Below, one piece after another: positions 1 through 12,111 of a stretch of 64,000 bases of DNA (positions within the stretch are counted from its first letter, which is position 1; every line of letters starts with the position of its first letter). Under the pieces are notes generated by a model, which was not told where the DNA came from, made no database searches, and saw nothing but the letters and a program-made list of their open reading frames with translations. A program made the translations under genes and the position numbers. The stretch is from Pseudomonas sp. MYb60. Lineage in GTDB: Bacteria; Pseudomonadota; Gammaproteobacteria; Pseudomonadales; Pseudomonadaceae. The DNA lies in the NCBI RefSeq assembly GCF_002979555.1, contig NZ_PCOZ01000007.1:78539-142538 (forward strand), read 5' to 3'.

Positions 1-255
1 GGCAGCGCCTCGGTCTAAAGCGAAGCCATCTCGGTTTCCCACATTTGAATGTATTCACAGATAGAAATATGTGAACCCAATCCAGTGTGGCAGGGGGCTT
101 GCCCCCGATGGCAGCGCCTCGGTCTAAAGCGAAGCCATCTCGGTTTCCCACATTTGAATGTATTCACAGATAGAAATATGTGAACCCATCCAGTGTGGGA
201 GGGGGCTTGCCCCCGATGGCAGCGCCTCGGTCTAAAGCGGAGCCATCTCGGTTTC
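1..255. repeat. Tandem repeat: xdhB 3' end plus REP element, about 2.3 copies
   Basis: Two nearly identical units of 109 and 108 bp (1-109 and 110-217) are followed by the start of a third at 218. Each unit holds the last codons of xdhB (reading ETEMA-x-L-stop on the minus strand), then a short AT-rich stretch, then a REP-like palindrome (GGGGGCTTGCCCCC type). The true xdhB stop lies in the third, rightmost unit, so the other copies are duplicated gene-end plus REP DNA downstream of the gene. The array touches the window edge and may continue to the left. The second unit differs from the first by one missing base. Confidence 0.9.
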
Positions 256-2631
256 AGTTTCCACGGGCGAAGCCGCCGTCAACTGCCGCATCTGCTCACA
301 CCCCCACAACACCCGCTCCGGCGTCGCCGGCGCGTCAATGTGGGGTTGATGGCGATAATCACCCAGGCTTGCCACCGCATCCTTGATCGCGCACCACGAC
401 GCAATCCCGAGCATGAACGGCGGCTCACCCACGGCCTTGGAATGGAACACCGTGTCCTCCGGGTTCTTGCGGTTTTCCACCAGCTTCACCCGCAGGTCCA
501 GTGGCATGTCTGCCACCGCCGGAATCTTGTAGCTGGCCGGGCCGTTGGTCATCAGCTTGCCCTTGTTGTTCCACACCAACTCTTCCATGGTCAGCCAGCC
601 CATGCCTTGGATAAACCCGCCTTCCACCTGGCCGATATCGATGGCCGGGTTCAGCGAGGCACCCACGTCGTGGAGGATGTCGGTGCGCAGCATCTTGTAT
701 TCGCCGGTGAGGGTGTCGACGATCACCTCACAGCAGGCCGCACCGAAGGCGAAGTAGTAGAACGGCCGACCTCGGGACTGGCTGCGGTCGTAGAAGATTT
801 TCGGGGTCTTGTAGAAGCCCGTGCTGGAAAGCGAAACCTGGGCAAAATACGCCTGCTGGATCAACGCCTCGAACGTCAGGATCTGATCGCGCACGCGCAC
901 ATGGCCGTTGTGGAATTCCACGTCCGCTTCACTCACGTCGTACTTGCGCGCGGCGAATTCCACCAGGCGCTGCTTGATGGTTTCGGCCGCATTCTGCGCG
1001 GCCTTGCCGTTCAAGTCCGCACCGCTGGAGGCAGCGGTGGGCGAGGTGTTGGGGACCTTGTCGGTGTTGGTGGCGGTGATCTGCACGCGGTCGATGTCCA
1101 CCTGGAACACCTCGGCCACCACCTGCGCGACCTTGGTGTTCAGGCCCTGGCCCATCTCGGTGCCACCGTGGTTGAGGTGGATGCTGCCGTCGGTGTAGAT
1201 GTGGATCAGCGCACCGGCCTGGTTGAGGAAACTCGCGGTGAACGAAATGCCGAACTTCACCGGGGTCAGCGCCAGGCCTTTCTTCAGGATCGGGCTGTGG
1301 GCGTTGTACAGGCGGATCGCTTCGCGGCGCTCGGCGTATTGGCTGCTGGCCTCCAGCTCGGCGGTCATCTCTTCGAGCATGTTGTGCTCGACGGTCTGGT
1401 AGTAGTGGGTGACGTTGCGCTCGGTCTTGCCGTAGTAGTTGGCCTTGCGCACCGCCAGCGGGTCGAGGGCCAGGTGGCGGGCGATGGCGTCCATCACTTC
1501 CTCGATGGCGACCATGCCTTGCGGGCCGCCGAAGCCGCGGTAAGCGGTGTTGGACGCGGTGTTGGTCTTGCAGCGATGGCCGTTGACCGTGGCATCGCCC
1601 AGGTAGTACGAGTTGTCAGCGTGGAACATCGCACGGTCGACGATCGAGTTCGACAAGTCCGGTGAGCAACCACAGTTCCCCGCCAATTCCAGGTTGATCC
1701 CGTGCAGGCGGCCACTGTCGTCAAAGCCCACGTCGTATTCGATATAGAAGGGGTGGCGCTTGCCGGTCATCAACATGTCTTCGACGCGCGGCAGGCGCAT
1801 CTTGGTCGGCTGGCCGGTAAGGCGCGCGACCACCGCGCACAGGCACGCCGGGCTGGCGGCCTGGGTTTCCTTGCCGCCGAAACCACCGCCCATGCGACGC
1901 ATGTCGACGACGATTTTGTTCATCGACACGTCCAGCACTTCGGCCACCAGTTTCTGCACCTCAGTGGGGTTCTGGGTGGAGCAGTAGACGATCATGCCGC
2001 CGTCTTCGGTGGGCATCACCGAGGAGATTTGCGTCTCCAGGTAAAAGTGTTCCTGGCCGCCGATGTGCAAGGTGCCCTGGATGCGGTTTTTCGCCGACGC
2101 CAGCGCAGTTGCCGAATCACCGCGCTGGTGAGTGTGACTGTCGAGCACGAAGTGTTTTTTGCGGAAGGCTTCGACCACGTCCAGAACGGGCTCGAGGTCT
2201 TCGTATTCAATCACCGCCGCCATCGCCGCCTTGCGCGCGGTATCCAGATCCCGCGCTGCCACTGCCAGCACGACTTGGCCAACGAACTGCACCGTGTCGA
2301 TGGCCAGCAACGGGTCGCCGGGCATTAACGGGCCAATGTCCTTCAGACCCGGCACGTCTTCGTGGGTGATGGCGATGCGCACGCCTTCGAAGGCGTAGCA
2401 TGGCGCGGTGTCGATGCTGATTATCCGGGCGTGGGCGCGGTCGGACATGCGCGCATACAGGTGCAACTGGTTGGGGAATTCCAGGCGGTCATCGATGTAC
2501 TGCGCTTCGCCGCTGACGTGCTTGGCAGCGCTGTCATGCTTGACGCTGCGGCCCACACCGGAGGTGAGGTCCTGGGCGAACAGGTCGGCGAGTTCGGCCT
2601 GGGTTTTAACGACGGCGTGATGGTTAGACAT
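232..2631 (-). CDS. xdhB: Xanthine dehydrogenase, molybdopterin-binding large subunit
   Basis: This 799-residue protein is the molybdenum-cofactor subunit of a two-component bacterial xanthine dehydrogenase, which oxidises hypoxanthine to xanthine and xanthine to urate in the cytoplasm. It begins with the a/b hammerhead region (GRSVKHDSAAKHVSGEAQY, then LYARMSDRAHARI) and continues with the molybdopterin-binding domain, including glycine-rich RRMGGGFGGKE, AYRGFGGPQG and GGTEMGQGLNTK. Length fits XdhB (about 780-800). It overlaps the end of xdhA by 8 bp, so the two are translationally coupled. Its last codons lie inside a duplicated REP-containing repeat. An xdhC chaperone gene would be expected further left, outside the window. 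Confidence 0.95.
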   Translation of the reverse strand: MSNHHAVVKTQAELADLFAQDLTSGVGRSVKHDSAAKHVSGEAQYIDDRLEFPNQLHLYARMSDRAHARIISIDTAPCYAFEGVRIAITHEDVPGLKDIGPLMPGDPLLAIDTVQFVGQVVLAVAARDLDTARKAAMAAVIEYEDLEPVLDVVEAFRKKHFVLDSHTHQRGDSATALASAKNRIQGTLHIGGQEHFYLETQISSVMPTEDGGMIVYCSTQNPTEVQKLVAEVLDVSMNKIVVDMRRMGGGFGGKETQAASPACLCAVVARLTGQPTKMRLPRVEDMLMTGKRHPFYIEYDVGFDDSGRLHGINLELAGNCGCSPDLSNSIVDRAMFHADNSYYLGDATVNGHRCKTNTASNTAYRGFGGPQGMVAIEEVMDAIARHLALDPLAVRKANYYGKTERNVTHYYQTVEHNMLEEMTAELEASSQYAERREAIRLYNAHSPILKKGLALTPVKFGISFTASFLNQAGALIHIYTDGSIHLNHGGTEMGQGLNTKVAQVVAEVFQVDIDRVQITATNTDKVPNTSPTAASSGADLNGKAAQNAAETIKQRLVEFAARKYDVSEADVEFHNGHVRVRDQILTFEALIQQAYFAQVSLSSTGFYKTPKIFYDRSQSRGRPFYYFAFGAACCEVIVDTLTGEYKMLRTDILHDVGASLNPAIDIGQVEGGFIQGMGWLTMEELVWNNKGKLMTNGPASYKIPAVADMPLDLRVKLVENRKNPEDTVFHSKAVGEPPFMLGIASWCAIKDAVASLGDYRHQPHIDAPATPERVLWGCEQMRQLTAASPVETETEMAPL

Positions 2632-4072
2632 AAGCGGTCACCCGAGTCTCGATGTGCGGCGTCTGCAGCTCGATGAAGTATTTGCGCAGCAGGTTCTGGG
2701 CGCTGAGCAGGCGGTATTCCTTGCTGGCACGGAAGTCCGACAGCGGGGTGAAATCCTCCGCCAGGGCGGCGCAGGCCTTCTCGACGGTGGCGGCATTCCA
2801 GGTGGCGCCGATCAGCACGGTCTCACAGTGTTGCGCGCGTTTTGGCGTAGCGGCCATGCCGCCGAAGGCCACGCGGGCTTCGCGGACCACACCGTTGTCG
2901 AGCGTGAGGTTGAACGCGGCGCAGACCGCGGAAATATCATCGTCGAGGCGCTTGGACACCTTGTACGCGCGGAACAGTGCGTGGCCCTTGGGTACGATGA
3001 TTTTTTCGATGAATTCGCTGTCCTGGCGCGCGGTGACGCGGTAGTCGATGAAATAATCTTCCAGCGCCAGGGTGCGCCGGGTTTCGCCCTTGCACAGCAC
3101 GATCTGCGCGCCGAGGGCGATCAGCAGCGGCGGCGAATCACCAATGGGCGAGGCGTTGCCGATGTTGCCGCCCAAGGTGCCCTGGTTGCGGATCTGCAGG
3201 GAGGCGAAGCGGTGCAGCAGGTCGCCGAAATCCGGGTATTCAGTGTGCAGCGCGGTGTAGCAGTCGGAGAGGGCGGTGGCGGCGCCGATTTCCAGGCGGT
3301 CGTCGAAGTCGTCGATGCGCTTCATCTCGGCGATGTTGCCCACGTAGATCATCACCGGCAGCGTGCGGTGGAACTGGGTGACTTCCAGCGCGAGGTCAGT
3401 GCCGCCGGCCAGCAGCCGCGCTTGGGGGTAGGCGTCGTAGAGGTCGGCCAGGTCGGCGACGGTGAGCGGCACCAGGCAGCGTTTGTCGCCGCTGTTGAGC
3501 TCGCCGGTCTGGGTCGGTGCGATGGCCTTGAGGCGCGCGATGGTCTGGGCTTCACGGCTGTCGAATTGATCCTGGGGTTTGTTGCAGCAGGCCTGCTCGG
3601 CGGCGGTGAGGATCGGACGATAACCGGTGCAGCGGCACAGATTGCCGGCCAGGGCTTCGTGGGCTTTCTGGCTGTCGGGCGCGTCGCTGTTCTTTTGCAG
3701 GGCGAACAGCGACATCACAAACCCGGGGGTGCAGAAACCGCACTGGGAACCGTGGCACTCGACCATGGCTTTCTGCACGCTGTGCAGGTGGCCCTGGTGC
3801 TTGAGGTCTTCGACACTGATCAATTGTTTGCCGTGCAATGACGACACAAAGGTCAGGCACGAATTGAGGCTGCGGTAACGAATCTGCTCGACGCCCTGCT
3901 CATCGCTGTGCAGCTCGCCAACCACCACGGTGCACGCACCGCAATCGCCGCTGGCGCAGCCTTCCTTGGTACCGGATTTGCCCAAATGCTCACGCAGGTA
4001 GTTGAGCACGGTGAGGTTGGGGTCCAGGGCGTGCTCGCTACGGAGTTCCTGGTTGAGTAAAAACTGGATCAC
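2624..4072 (-). CDS. xdhA: Xanthine dehydrogenase, FAD and 2Fe-2S small subunit
   Basis: A 482-residue electron-transfer subunit. The N-terminal plant-type ferredoxin domain has its cluster cysteines in GCASGDCGAC (C39, C44, C47) plus C72. The second 2Fe-2S domain has CGFC (C111, C114) and CRC (C146, C148). The FAD domain follows, with LLAGGTDLALEV and GGNIGNASPIGDSPP, and then the CO-dehydrogenase flavoprotein C-terminal domain. Electrons pass from the Mo centre of XdhB through the clusters to FAD and NAD+. It is the first gene of the xdhAB operon and is preceded by a good sigma70-like promoter with a palindrome next to it. The divergent GntR gene is the obvious candidate regulator. Confidence 0.95.
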   Translation of the reverse strand: MIQFLLNQELRSEHALDPNLTVLNYLREHLGKSGTKEGCASGDCGACTVVVGELHSDEQGVEQIRYRSLNSCLTFVSSLHGKQLISVEDLKHQGHLHSVQKAMVECHGSQCGFCTPGFVMSLFALQKNSDAPDSQKAHEALAGNLCRCTGYRPILTAAEQACCNKPQDQFDSREAQTIARLKAIAPTQTGELNSGDKRCLVPLTVADLADLYDAYPQARLLAGGTDLALEVTQFHRTLPVMIYVGNIAEMKRIDDFDDRLEIGAATALSDCYTALHTEYPDFGDLLHRFASLQIRNQGTLGGNIGNASPIGDSPPLLIALGAQIVLCKGETRRTLALEDYFIDYRVTARQDSEFIEKIIVPKGHALFRAYKVSKRLDDDISAVCAAFNLTLDNGVVREARVAFGGMAATPKRAQHCETVLIGATWNAATVEKACAALAEDFTPLSDFRASKEYRLLSAQNLLRKYFIELQTPHIETRVTAYV

Positions 4073-4117
4073 GGAAGGCCTCGCAGATTCATTATTGTTG
4101 TTAACCGCTTTGCGCCG

Positions 4118-4146
4118 AATCTAGTCATGTCTGACTTTTCGGTCAA
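4118..4146 (-). promoter_or_regulatory. Sigma70-type promoter of xdhAB
   Basis: On the minus strand TTGACC (-35, 4141-4146) is followed after exactly 17 bp by TAGATT (-10, 4118-4123). Transcription would start near 4111, giving a leader of about 40 nt before the xdhA ATG at 4072. The match is by eye. Confidence 0.6.
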
Positions 4147-4151
4147 CGATT

Positions 4152-4163
4152 TTCTGACCAGAA
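4152..4163. promoter_or_regulatory. Candidate operator palindrome upstream of xdhA
   Basis: TTCTGACCAGAA is an inverted repeat (TTCTG / CAGAA arms, 2-bp centre) just upstream of the xdhA -35 element. It is flanked on both sides by GGTCAA direct repeats (4141-4146 and 4164-4169). A site of this size between divergent xdhA and a GntR-type gene is a plausible binding site for that regulator. This is inference only. Confidence 0.35.
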
Positions 4164-4352
4164 GGTCAAGAAAGTGTGGTCGCAACACTTTCAATTATGG
4201 TCCAGTCTTCCGAGACTGGCGTTTTTGCGGGCTTGTGCACTTCAATCGCTGCTTATTCCGTGCCAAATTCGCCACGGTGGGCGTAGCGCCATCAGCGGGC
4301 CAATGCGCTACACTGCCGCGCTTGTATCGATAGAAGATTTTGAAGGGAAAAC

Positions 4353-5012
4353 ATGACGTTCAAGGCGCCGGACAGTCTCGCCGAGCAAATCGCTCACCAC
4401 CTCGCCGAACGCATCATCCGTGGCGAACTCAAGCCTGGGGAGCGGATCCAGGAGCAAAAGGTCACGCTGGCGCTCAATGTCAGCCGTGGTTCCGTGCGCG
4501 AAGCCTTGTTGATCCTTGAACGCCGCCACCTGATCGCGATCCTGCCGCGCCGGGGCGCCCACGTCACCGAACTCACCGCGCACAAGGTGCAGAGCCTGTG
4601 CACCCTGATGGGCGAGCTGTACATCCTGCTTGGCAATGCGGTTGCGCAGGGCTGGCAGACCCAGGCCGACATGGCGCCGTTCGTGCAGATCCAGCAGCGC
4701 CTGGTGAGCAATTTCGAGCGTCAGGACATCCGCGCCTTCGTCGAAGAAAGCTTCAATGTGATGCGCGCCGCGTACCCCTTCGCCAACAACCCCTATTTGC
4801 AAGAGACCGTCGAAAACCTGCAGCCGGCGATGAACCGCGCGTATTACCTGGCCCTGGACCAGCGCAAGGCGTCCATGAGTGAGTACCTGGCGCTGTTCGA
4901 GCAGTTGCTTGCCGCCGTGCTTGCCCGTGACCTGCCGCAAATTCGCCAGGTGCTGTCGGCCTATGGCGAGCGCAGCTGCTCGCTGGTCATCGCTGCGTTG
5001 GCGGACGCCTAA
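4353..5012 (+). CDS. GntR-family (FadR/FCD type) transcriptional regulator
   Basis: A 219-residue regulator. An N-terminal winged helix-turn-helix (residues about 8-70: LAEQIAHHLAERIIRGELKP, then VSRGSVREALLILERRHLI) is followed by an all-helical C-terminal FCD-like effector domain. The start ATG follows GAAGGGAAAAC, a good ribosome-binding site. It is divergent from xdhAB, with a 280-bp spacer holding the xdhA promoter and a palindrome, so control of purine catabolism is the best guess. The ligand is unknown. smc starts only 2 bp after its stop, so the two may be co-transcribed. Confidence 0.85.
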   Translation: MTFKAPDSLAEQIAHHLAERIIRGELKPGERIQEQKVTLALNVSRGSVREALLILERRHLIAILPRRGAHVTELTAHKVQSLCTLMGELYILLGNAVAQGWQTQADMAPFVQIQQRLVSNFERQDIRAFVEESFNVMRAAYPFANNPYLQETVENLQPAMNRAYYLALDQRKASMSEYLALFEQLLAAVLARDLPQIRQVLSAYGERSCSLVIAALADA

Positions 5013-5014
5013 AC

Positions 5015-8000
5015 GTGCGGCTCAAGTGCATCAAGTTGGCGGGGTTCAAATCCTTCGTCGACCCGACCACGGTGAACTTCCCCAGTAACATGGCGGCGGT
5101 GGTCGGGCCCAATGGTTGCGGCAAGTCGAACATCATCGACGCCGTCCGTTGGGTGATGGGCGAGAGCTCGGCCAAAAACCTGCGCGGCGAGTCGATGACC
5201 GACGTCATCTTCAACGGCTCCACCAGCCGCAAGCCGGTGAGCCAGGCCAGCATCGAGCTGGTGTTCGACAACTCCGATGGCACCTTGATCGGCGAGTACG
5301 CGGCCTACGCGGAAATTTCCATTCGCCGCAAAGTCACGCGCGACAGCCAGAACAGCTACTTCCTCAACGGCACCAAGTGCCGGCGTCGGGACATCACCGA
5401 TATCTTCCTCGGCACCGGCCTGGGCCCGCGCAGCTACTCGATCATCGAGCAGGGCATGATCTCCAAGCTGATCGAAGCCAAGCCTGAAGACCTGCGTAAC
5501 TTCATCGAGGAAGCGGCCGGCATCTCCAAGTACAAGGAACGCCGCCGCGAGACCGAAAACCGCATCCGCCGCACCCACGAAAACCTCGCCCGCCTGACTG
5601 ACCTGCGCGAAGAGCTGGAGCGCCAGTTGGAGCGCCTGCACCGCCAGGCCCAGGCGGCCGAGAAGTATCAGGAATACAAGGGCGAAGAACGCCAGCTCAA
5701 GGCCCAACTGTCGGCCCTGCGCTGGCAGGCGCTGAACGAGCAGGTCGGCCAGCGCGAAGCGATCATCGGCACTCAGGAGATCAGTTTCGAAGCCCTGGTG
5801 GCCGAGCAGCGCAATGCCGACGCCAGTATCGAGCGCCTGCGCGACGGGCACCATGACCTGTCCGAACGCTTCAATCTGGTGCAGGGTCGCTTCTACTCGG
5901 TGGGGGGCGACATTGCCCGTGTCGAGCAGAGCATCCAGCACGGCCAGCAGCGCTTGCGCCAGTTGCAGGATGATTTGAAAGAAGCCGAACGCGCGCGCCT
6001 GGAGACTGAATCCCACCTGGGCCACGACCGCACCTTGCTGCTGACCCTCGGCGAAGAGCTGGACATGCTCACCCCCGAGCAGGAAATCACCAGCGCCGCT
6101 GCCGAAGAGGCCGCCGCCGCCCTCGAAGAATCCGAAACCACCATGCACGGCTGGCAGGAGCAGTGGGACACGTTCAACCTGCAATCCGCCGAACCGCGTC
6201 GTCAGGCGGAGGTGCAGCAATCGCGCATCCAGCAACTGGAAACCAGCATGGAGCGCCTGGCCGAGCGCCAGCGCCGGATGCAGGAGGAGCGTGCGTTGCT
6301 GGCCGCCGATCCGGAAGACGCGGCGATCATGGAACTCAGCGAGCAACTGGCCGAGAGCGAAATGACCCTGGAAGAGCTGGAGGCCAGCGAAGAACAACAA
6401 GTGGAGCGCCTGGAACAATTGCGTCAGCAGCTGCAACAGGCGACCCAGGCGCAGCAACAGGCTCAGGGTGATTTGCAGCGGCTCAACGGTCGTCTCGCAT
6501 CTTTGGAGGCTTTGCAACAAGCCGCGTTGGATCCGGGCACCGGCACCGCTGAATGGCTGCGTGATCAGCATCTGGCCGAACGCCCGCGACTGGCCGAAGG
6601 CCTGAAAGTGGAGGCAGGCTGGGAGTTGGCGGTAGAGACCGTTTTAGGCGCCGACCTGCAAGCCGTATTGGTCGATGATTTTGGCGGCTTGGACCTGGCC
6701 GGGTTTGCCCAGGGCGATTTGCGTTTGCTCAGTCCGGCCGCCGACGGCCTGCGGGTGCCGGGCAGTCTGCTGGATAAAGTAGAGGCGGCGATTGATCTGT
6801 CGCCCTGGCTGGGCCAGGTCAAACCGGTTGAATCCCTTGAGCAGGCCTTGGCCCAGCGCGGCCTGCTCGGCGCCGGTGAAAGCCTGATCAGCCGTGATGG
6901 CTACTGGGTCGGGCGGCACTTCCTGCGGGTTCGTCGCGCCAGTGAAGCGGAAAGCGGCGTATTGGCCCGTGGCCAGGAAATCGTCAACCTGAGCGCCGAG
7001 CGTGAAGAGCGCGAAGCCACCTTGGAACGCCTGGAAACCGAACTGCAAACCCTGCGCGCCACCCAGCGCCAGCAAGAGACCGGCCGCGAACACTTGCGCC
7101 GGTTGTTGCAGGACGAAGCGCGCCAGCAAGGCGAACTGAAAGCCCAGCTCTCGGCGAGCAAGGCCAAGGTCGAGCAACTGAGCCTGCGCCGCACTCGCCT
7201 TGACGAAGAAGTTGCCGAGATGGGCGAGCAGCGGGCCCTGGAGCATGAACAGATCGGCGAAGCGCGCCTGCACTTGCAGGAAGCCCTCGACAGCATGGCC
7301 CTCGACACCGAGCAGCGTGAATTGCTGCTGGCCCAACGCGACAGCTTGCGCGAACGCCTCGACCGCGTGCGCCAAGAAGCCCGACAGCACAAGGATCACG
7401 CCCACCAGCTGGCCGTGCGCCTGGGTTCGCTCAAGGCCCAGCACGCGTCCACCGCCCAGGCCCTTGAGCGCCTGGAGATGCAGTCCGAGCGCCTGACTGA
7501 AAAGCGCGAGCAATTGAGCCTCAACCTGGAGGAGGGCGAAGCGCCGCTGGAAGAGCTTCGCCTCAAGCTCGAAGAATTGCTCGACAAGCGCATGACCGTC
7601 GACGAAGAACTCAAGACCGCACAGATCGCCCTGGAAGACGCCGACCGCGAATTGCGCGATGCGGAAAAACGCCGGACCCAGGCCGAGCAGCAGTCCCAAT
7701 TGATCCGCAGCCAGCTCGAACAACAACGCATGGAATGGCAAGCCCTGACCGTGCGCCGCAAGACCCTGCAGGATCAATTGCTGGAAGACGGCTACGACTT
7801 GCATGGCGTGCTCAGTACCCTGACCGCCCAGGCCAACGAAAAAGACGCCGAAGAAGAACTCGAGCGCATTGCTGCACGTATCCAACGCCTTGGCGCGATC
7901 AACCTCGCGGCCATCGACGAATACCAGCAGCAGTCCGAGCGTAAACGGTACCTGGATGCTCAGGATGCCGACTTGGTCGAAGCCCTGGACACCCTGGAAA

Positions 8001-8503
8001 ACGTGATCCGCAAGATCGACAAGGAAACCCGCAACCGCTTCAAAGATACCTTTGATCAGATTAATGGCGGATTACAGGCGTTATTCCCGAAAGTTTTCGG
8101 TGGTGGCAGCGCTTACTTGGAACTGACGGGCGAAGATCTACTCGATACAGGGGTAACGATCATGGCGCGGCCTCCGGGCAAGAAGAACAGCACCATCCAT
8201 TTGTTGTCCGGTGGCGAAAAAGCGCTGACCGCATTGGCCTTGGTATTTGCCATCTTCAAATTGAACCCGGCACCGTTCTGCATGCTCGACGAAGTTGACG
8301 CCCCGCTGGATGACGCTAACGTTGGACGATACGCCCGACTGGTCAAGGAGATGTCCCAGACGGTGCAGTTCATCTACATCACCCACAACAAGATCGCCAT
8401 GGAAATGGCCGATCAGCTGATGGGTGTGACGATGCATGAGCCGGGTTGTTCGCGACTGGTAGCGGTGGACGTGGAAGAAGCGATGGCGATGGTGGAATCC
8501 TGA
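5015..8503 (+). CDS. smc: Chromosome segregation protein SMC
   Basis: This 1162-residue SMC ATPase organises and condenses the chromosome with ScpA/ScpB. The Walker A is GPNGCGKS (residues 31-38). Two long coiled coils rich in E, Q, R and L (about 170-500 and 650-1000) flank a hinge near 510-640 that contains a glycine-rich stretch. The C-terminal head has the signature LLSGGEKALTALAL and a Walker B FCMLDEVDAPLDDAN. The start is GTG (VRLKCIKLAGFKSF), 2 bp after the upstream stop; no other start fits the conserved N-terminus. smc, zipA and ligA in this order is typical of Pseudomonas. Confidence 0.97.
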   Translation: MRLKCIKLAGFKSFVDPTTVNFPSNMAAVVGPNGCGKSNIIDAVRWVMGESSAKNLRGESMTDVIFNGSTSRKPVSQASIELVFDNSDGTLIGEYAAYAEISIRRKVTRDSQNSYFLNGTKCRRRDITDIFLGTGLGPRSYSIIEQGMISKLIEAKPEDLRNFIEEAAGISKYKERRRETENRIRRTHENLARLTDLREELERQLERLHRQAQAAEKYQEYKGEERQLKAQLSALRWQALNEQVGQREAIIGTQEISFEALVAEQRNADASIERLRDGHHDLSERFNLVQGRFYSVGGDIARVEQSIQHGQQRLRQLQDDLKEAERARLETESHLGHDRTLLLTLGEELDMLTPEQEITSAAAEEAAAALEESETTMHGWQEQWDTFNLQSAEPRRQAEVQQSRIQQLETSMERLAERQRRMQEERALLAADPEDAAIMELSEQLAESEMTLEELEASEEQQVERLEQLRQQLQQATQAQQQAQGDLQRLNGRLASLEALQQAALDPGTGTAEWLRDQHLAERPRLAEGLKVEAGWELAVETVLGADLQAVLVDDFGGLDLAGFAQGDLRLLSPAADGLRVPGSLLDKVEAAIDLSPWLGQVKPVESLEQALAQRGLLGAGESLISRDGYWVGRHFLRVRRASEAESGVLARGQEIVNLSAEREEREATLERLETELQTLRATQRQQETGREHLRRLLQDEARQQGELKAQLSASKAKVEQLSLRRTRLDEEVAEMGEQRALEHEQIGEARLHLQEALDSMALDTEQRELLLAQRDSLRERLDRVRQEARQHKDHAHQLAVRLGSLKAQHASTAQALERLEMQSERLTEKREQLSLNLEEGEAPLEELRLKLEELLDKRMTVDEELKTAQIALEDADRELRDAEKRRTQAEQQSQLIRSQLEQQRMEWQALTVRRKTLQDQLLEDGYDLHGVLSTLTAQANEKDAEEELERIAARIQRLGAINLAAIDEYQQQSERKRYLDAQDADLVEALDTLENVIRKIDKETRNRFKDTFDQINGGLQALFPKVFGGGSAYLELTGEDLLDTGVTIMARPPGKKNSTIHLLSGGEKALTALALVFAIFKLNPAPFCMLDEVDAPLDDANVGRYARLVKEMSQTVQFIYITHNKIAMEMADQLMGVTMHEPGCSRLVAVDVEEAMAMVES

Positions 8504-8762
8504 TCGGGCCTTGGAAAGAGAATTCTCGGCAGGACGTAAGGTGATTTACCCGGTCGGCAAACATGGCAAATGGACATATTTGTTCAAGGCATTTTGACAG
8601 ACGGTGTAAAGTTATCTTTGGTCGTGCTAGTTTAATGTCAAATTTTCGTGTGCGTGGGCAAAACGTCAGTCAGAACATAGAGTTGGCGCCACGTTTTAAA
8701 GCGGTTTGCACAGTGCTAAACCCCTTATTTTTCAGCATTTTTTATTAGAGGCACGGGATTAC

Positions 8763-9623
8763 ATGGAAATCGGTCTGCGCGAGTGGCTGATCGTCATCGG
8801 CATTATTGTCATTGCCGGTATTCTTTTTGATGGCTGGCGCCGGATGCGCGGCGGCAAGGGCAAGCTCAAGTTCCGTCTGGACCGCAACCTGTCCAACTTG
8901 CCCGACGACGACGGCAGCGCCGAGCTGTTGGGGCCTCCCCGTGTGCTGGACACCCACAAAGAACCTCAGTTGGACGAGCACGATCTGCCGTCGATGAGCG
9001 CCCCCCTGCGTGAAGCCCGTGAGCCTTCGTCCAAGCGTGGCAAGCGTGCCGCCGCCGTGGCCGAGCCGCACCAGGGCGACCTCAACCTCGACGTCGACGA
9101 TGGCCCGAGCTTCAGCAGCCGTGACGATGATTTCCCGGATGAAAACGTCGGCAAGAATGCACCGCGCCAGTCGGTTGCCGATCAGCCCGCAGCGGAAGAA
9201 GTGCTGGTGATCAGCGTGATCTGCCGCGACGCCGCCGGTTTTAAAGGCCCGGCATTGTTGCAAAATATTCTGGAAAGCGGCCTGCGGTTTGGCGAGATGG
9301 ACATTTTCCACCGTCACGAAAGCATGGCCGGCAATGGCGAAGTGCTGTTCTCCATGGCCAACGCGGTCAAGCCCGGCACCTTCGACCTGGACGATATCGA
9401 CCTGTTCAGCACCCCGGCGGTGAGCTTCTTCCTCGGCCTGCCAGGCCCGCGTCACCCCAAACAAGCGTTCGACGTGATGGTGGCCGCAGCCCGCAAGTTG
9501 TCCCAGGAGCTCAATGGCGAACTGAAGGACGACCAACGCAGTGTCCTGACCGCTCAGACCATCGAACACTACCGTCAGCGCATCGTCGAGTTCGAGCGTC
9601 GCGCCCTGACACAGAAACGCTAA
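8763..9623 (+). CDS. zipA: Cell division protein ZipA
   Basis: A 286-residue bitopic inner-membrane protein that tethers FtsZ to the membrane. The start chosen is [16 protein letters not shown], after GAGG. It is followed at once by one membrane helix (about residues 5-23), a basic stretch ([11 protein letters not shown]), a variable charged and Pro-containing linker to about 140, and the C-terminal FtsZ-binding domain (from [12 protein letters not shown] to the end). An upstream in-frame ATG at 8706 would put 19 residues before the membrane anchor and lacks a ribosome-binding site. The 259-bp spacer after smc contains a TTGACA at 8594 but no well-spaced -10 that I can point to. Confidence 0.95.
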   Translation: MEIGLREWLIVIGIIVIAGILFDGWRRMRGGKGKLKFRLDRNLSNLPDDDGSAELLGPPRVLDTHKEPQLDEHDLPSMSAPLREAREPSSKRGKRAAAVAEPHQGDLNLDVDDGPSFSSRDDDFPDENVGKNAPRQSVADQPAAEEVLVISVICRDAAGFKGPALLQNILESGLRFGEMDIFHRHESMAGNGEVLFSMANAVKPGTFDLDDIDLFSTPAVSFFLGLPGPRHPKQAFDVMVAAARKLSQELNGELKDDQRSVLTAQTIEHYRQRIVEFERRALTQKR

Positions 9624-9646
9624 GTAGAATAAGCGCACCAACATTT

Positions 9647-12045
<2,399 letters not shown>

Positions 12046-12111
12046 GCGGTTGCGTTGAACGATCTCTCATGGGAAATGATCTAGTCTCAGTCACCCCAGG
12101 GAGAGATCGCC

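Noticed and set aside
1..255. Tandem repeats at the left edge as a CRISPR array
   Set aside because: The units are about 108 bp, contiguous and without variable spacers, and they contain the end of xdhB.
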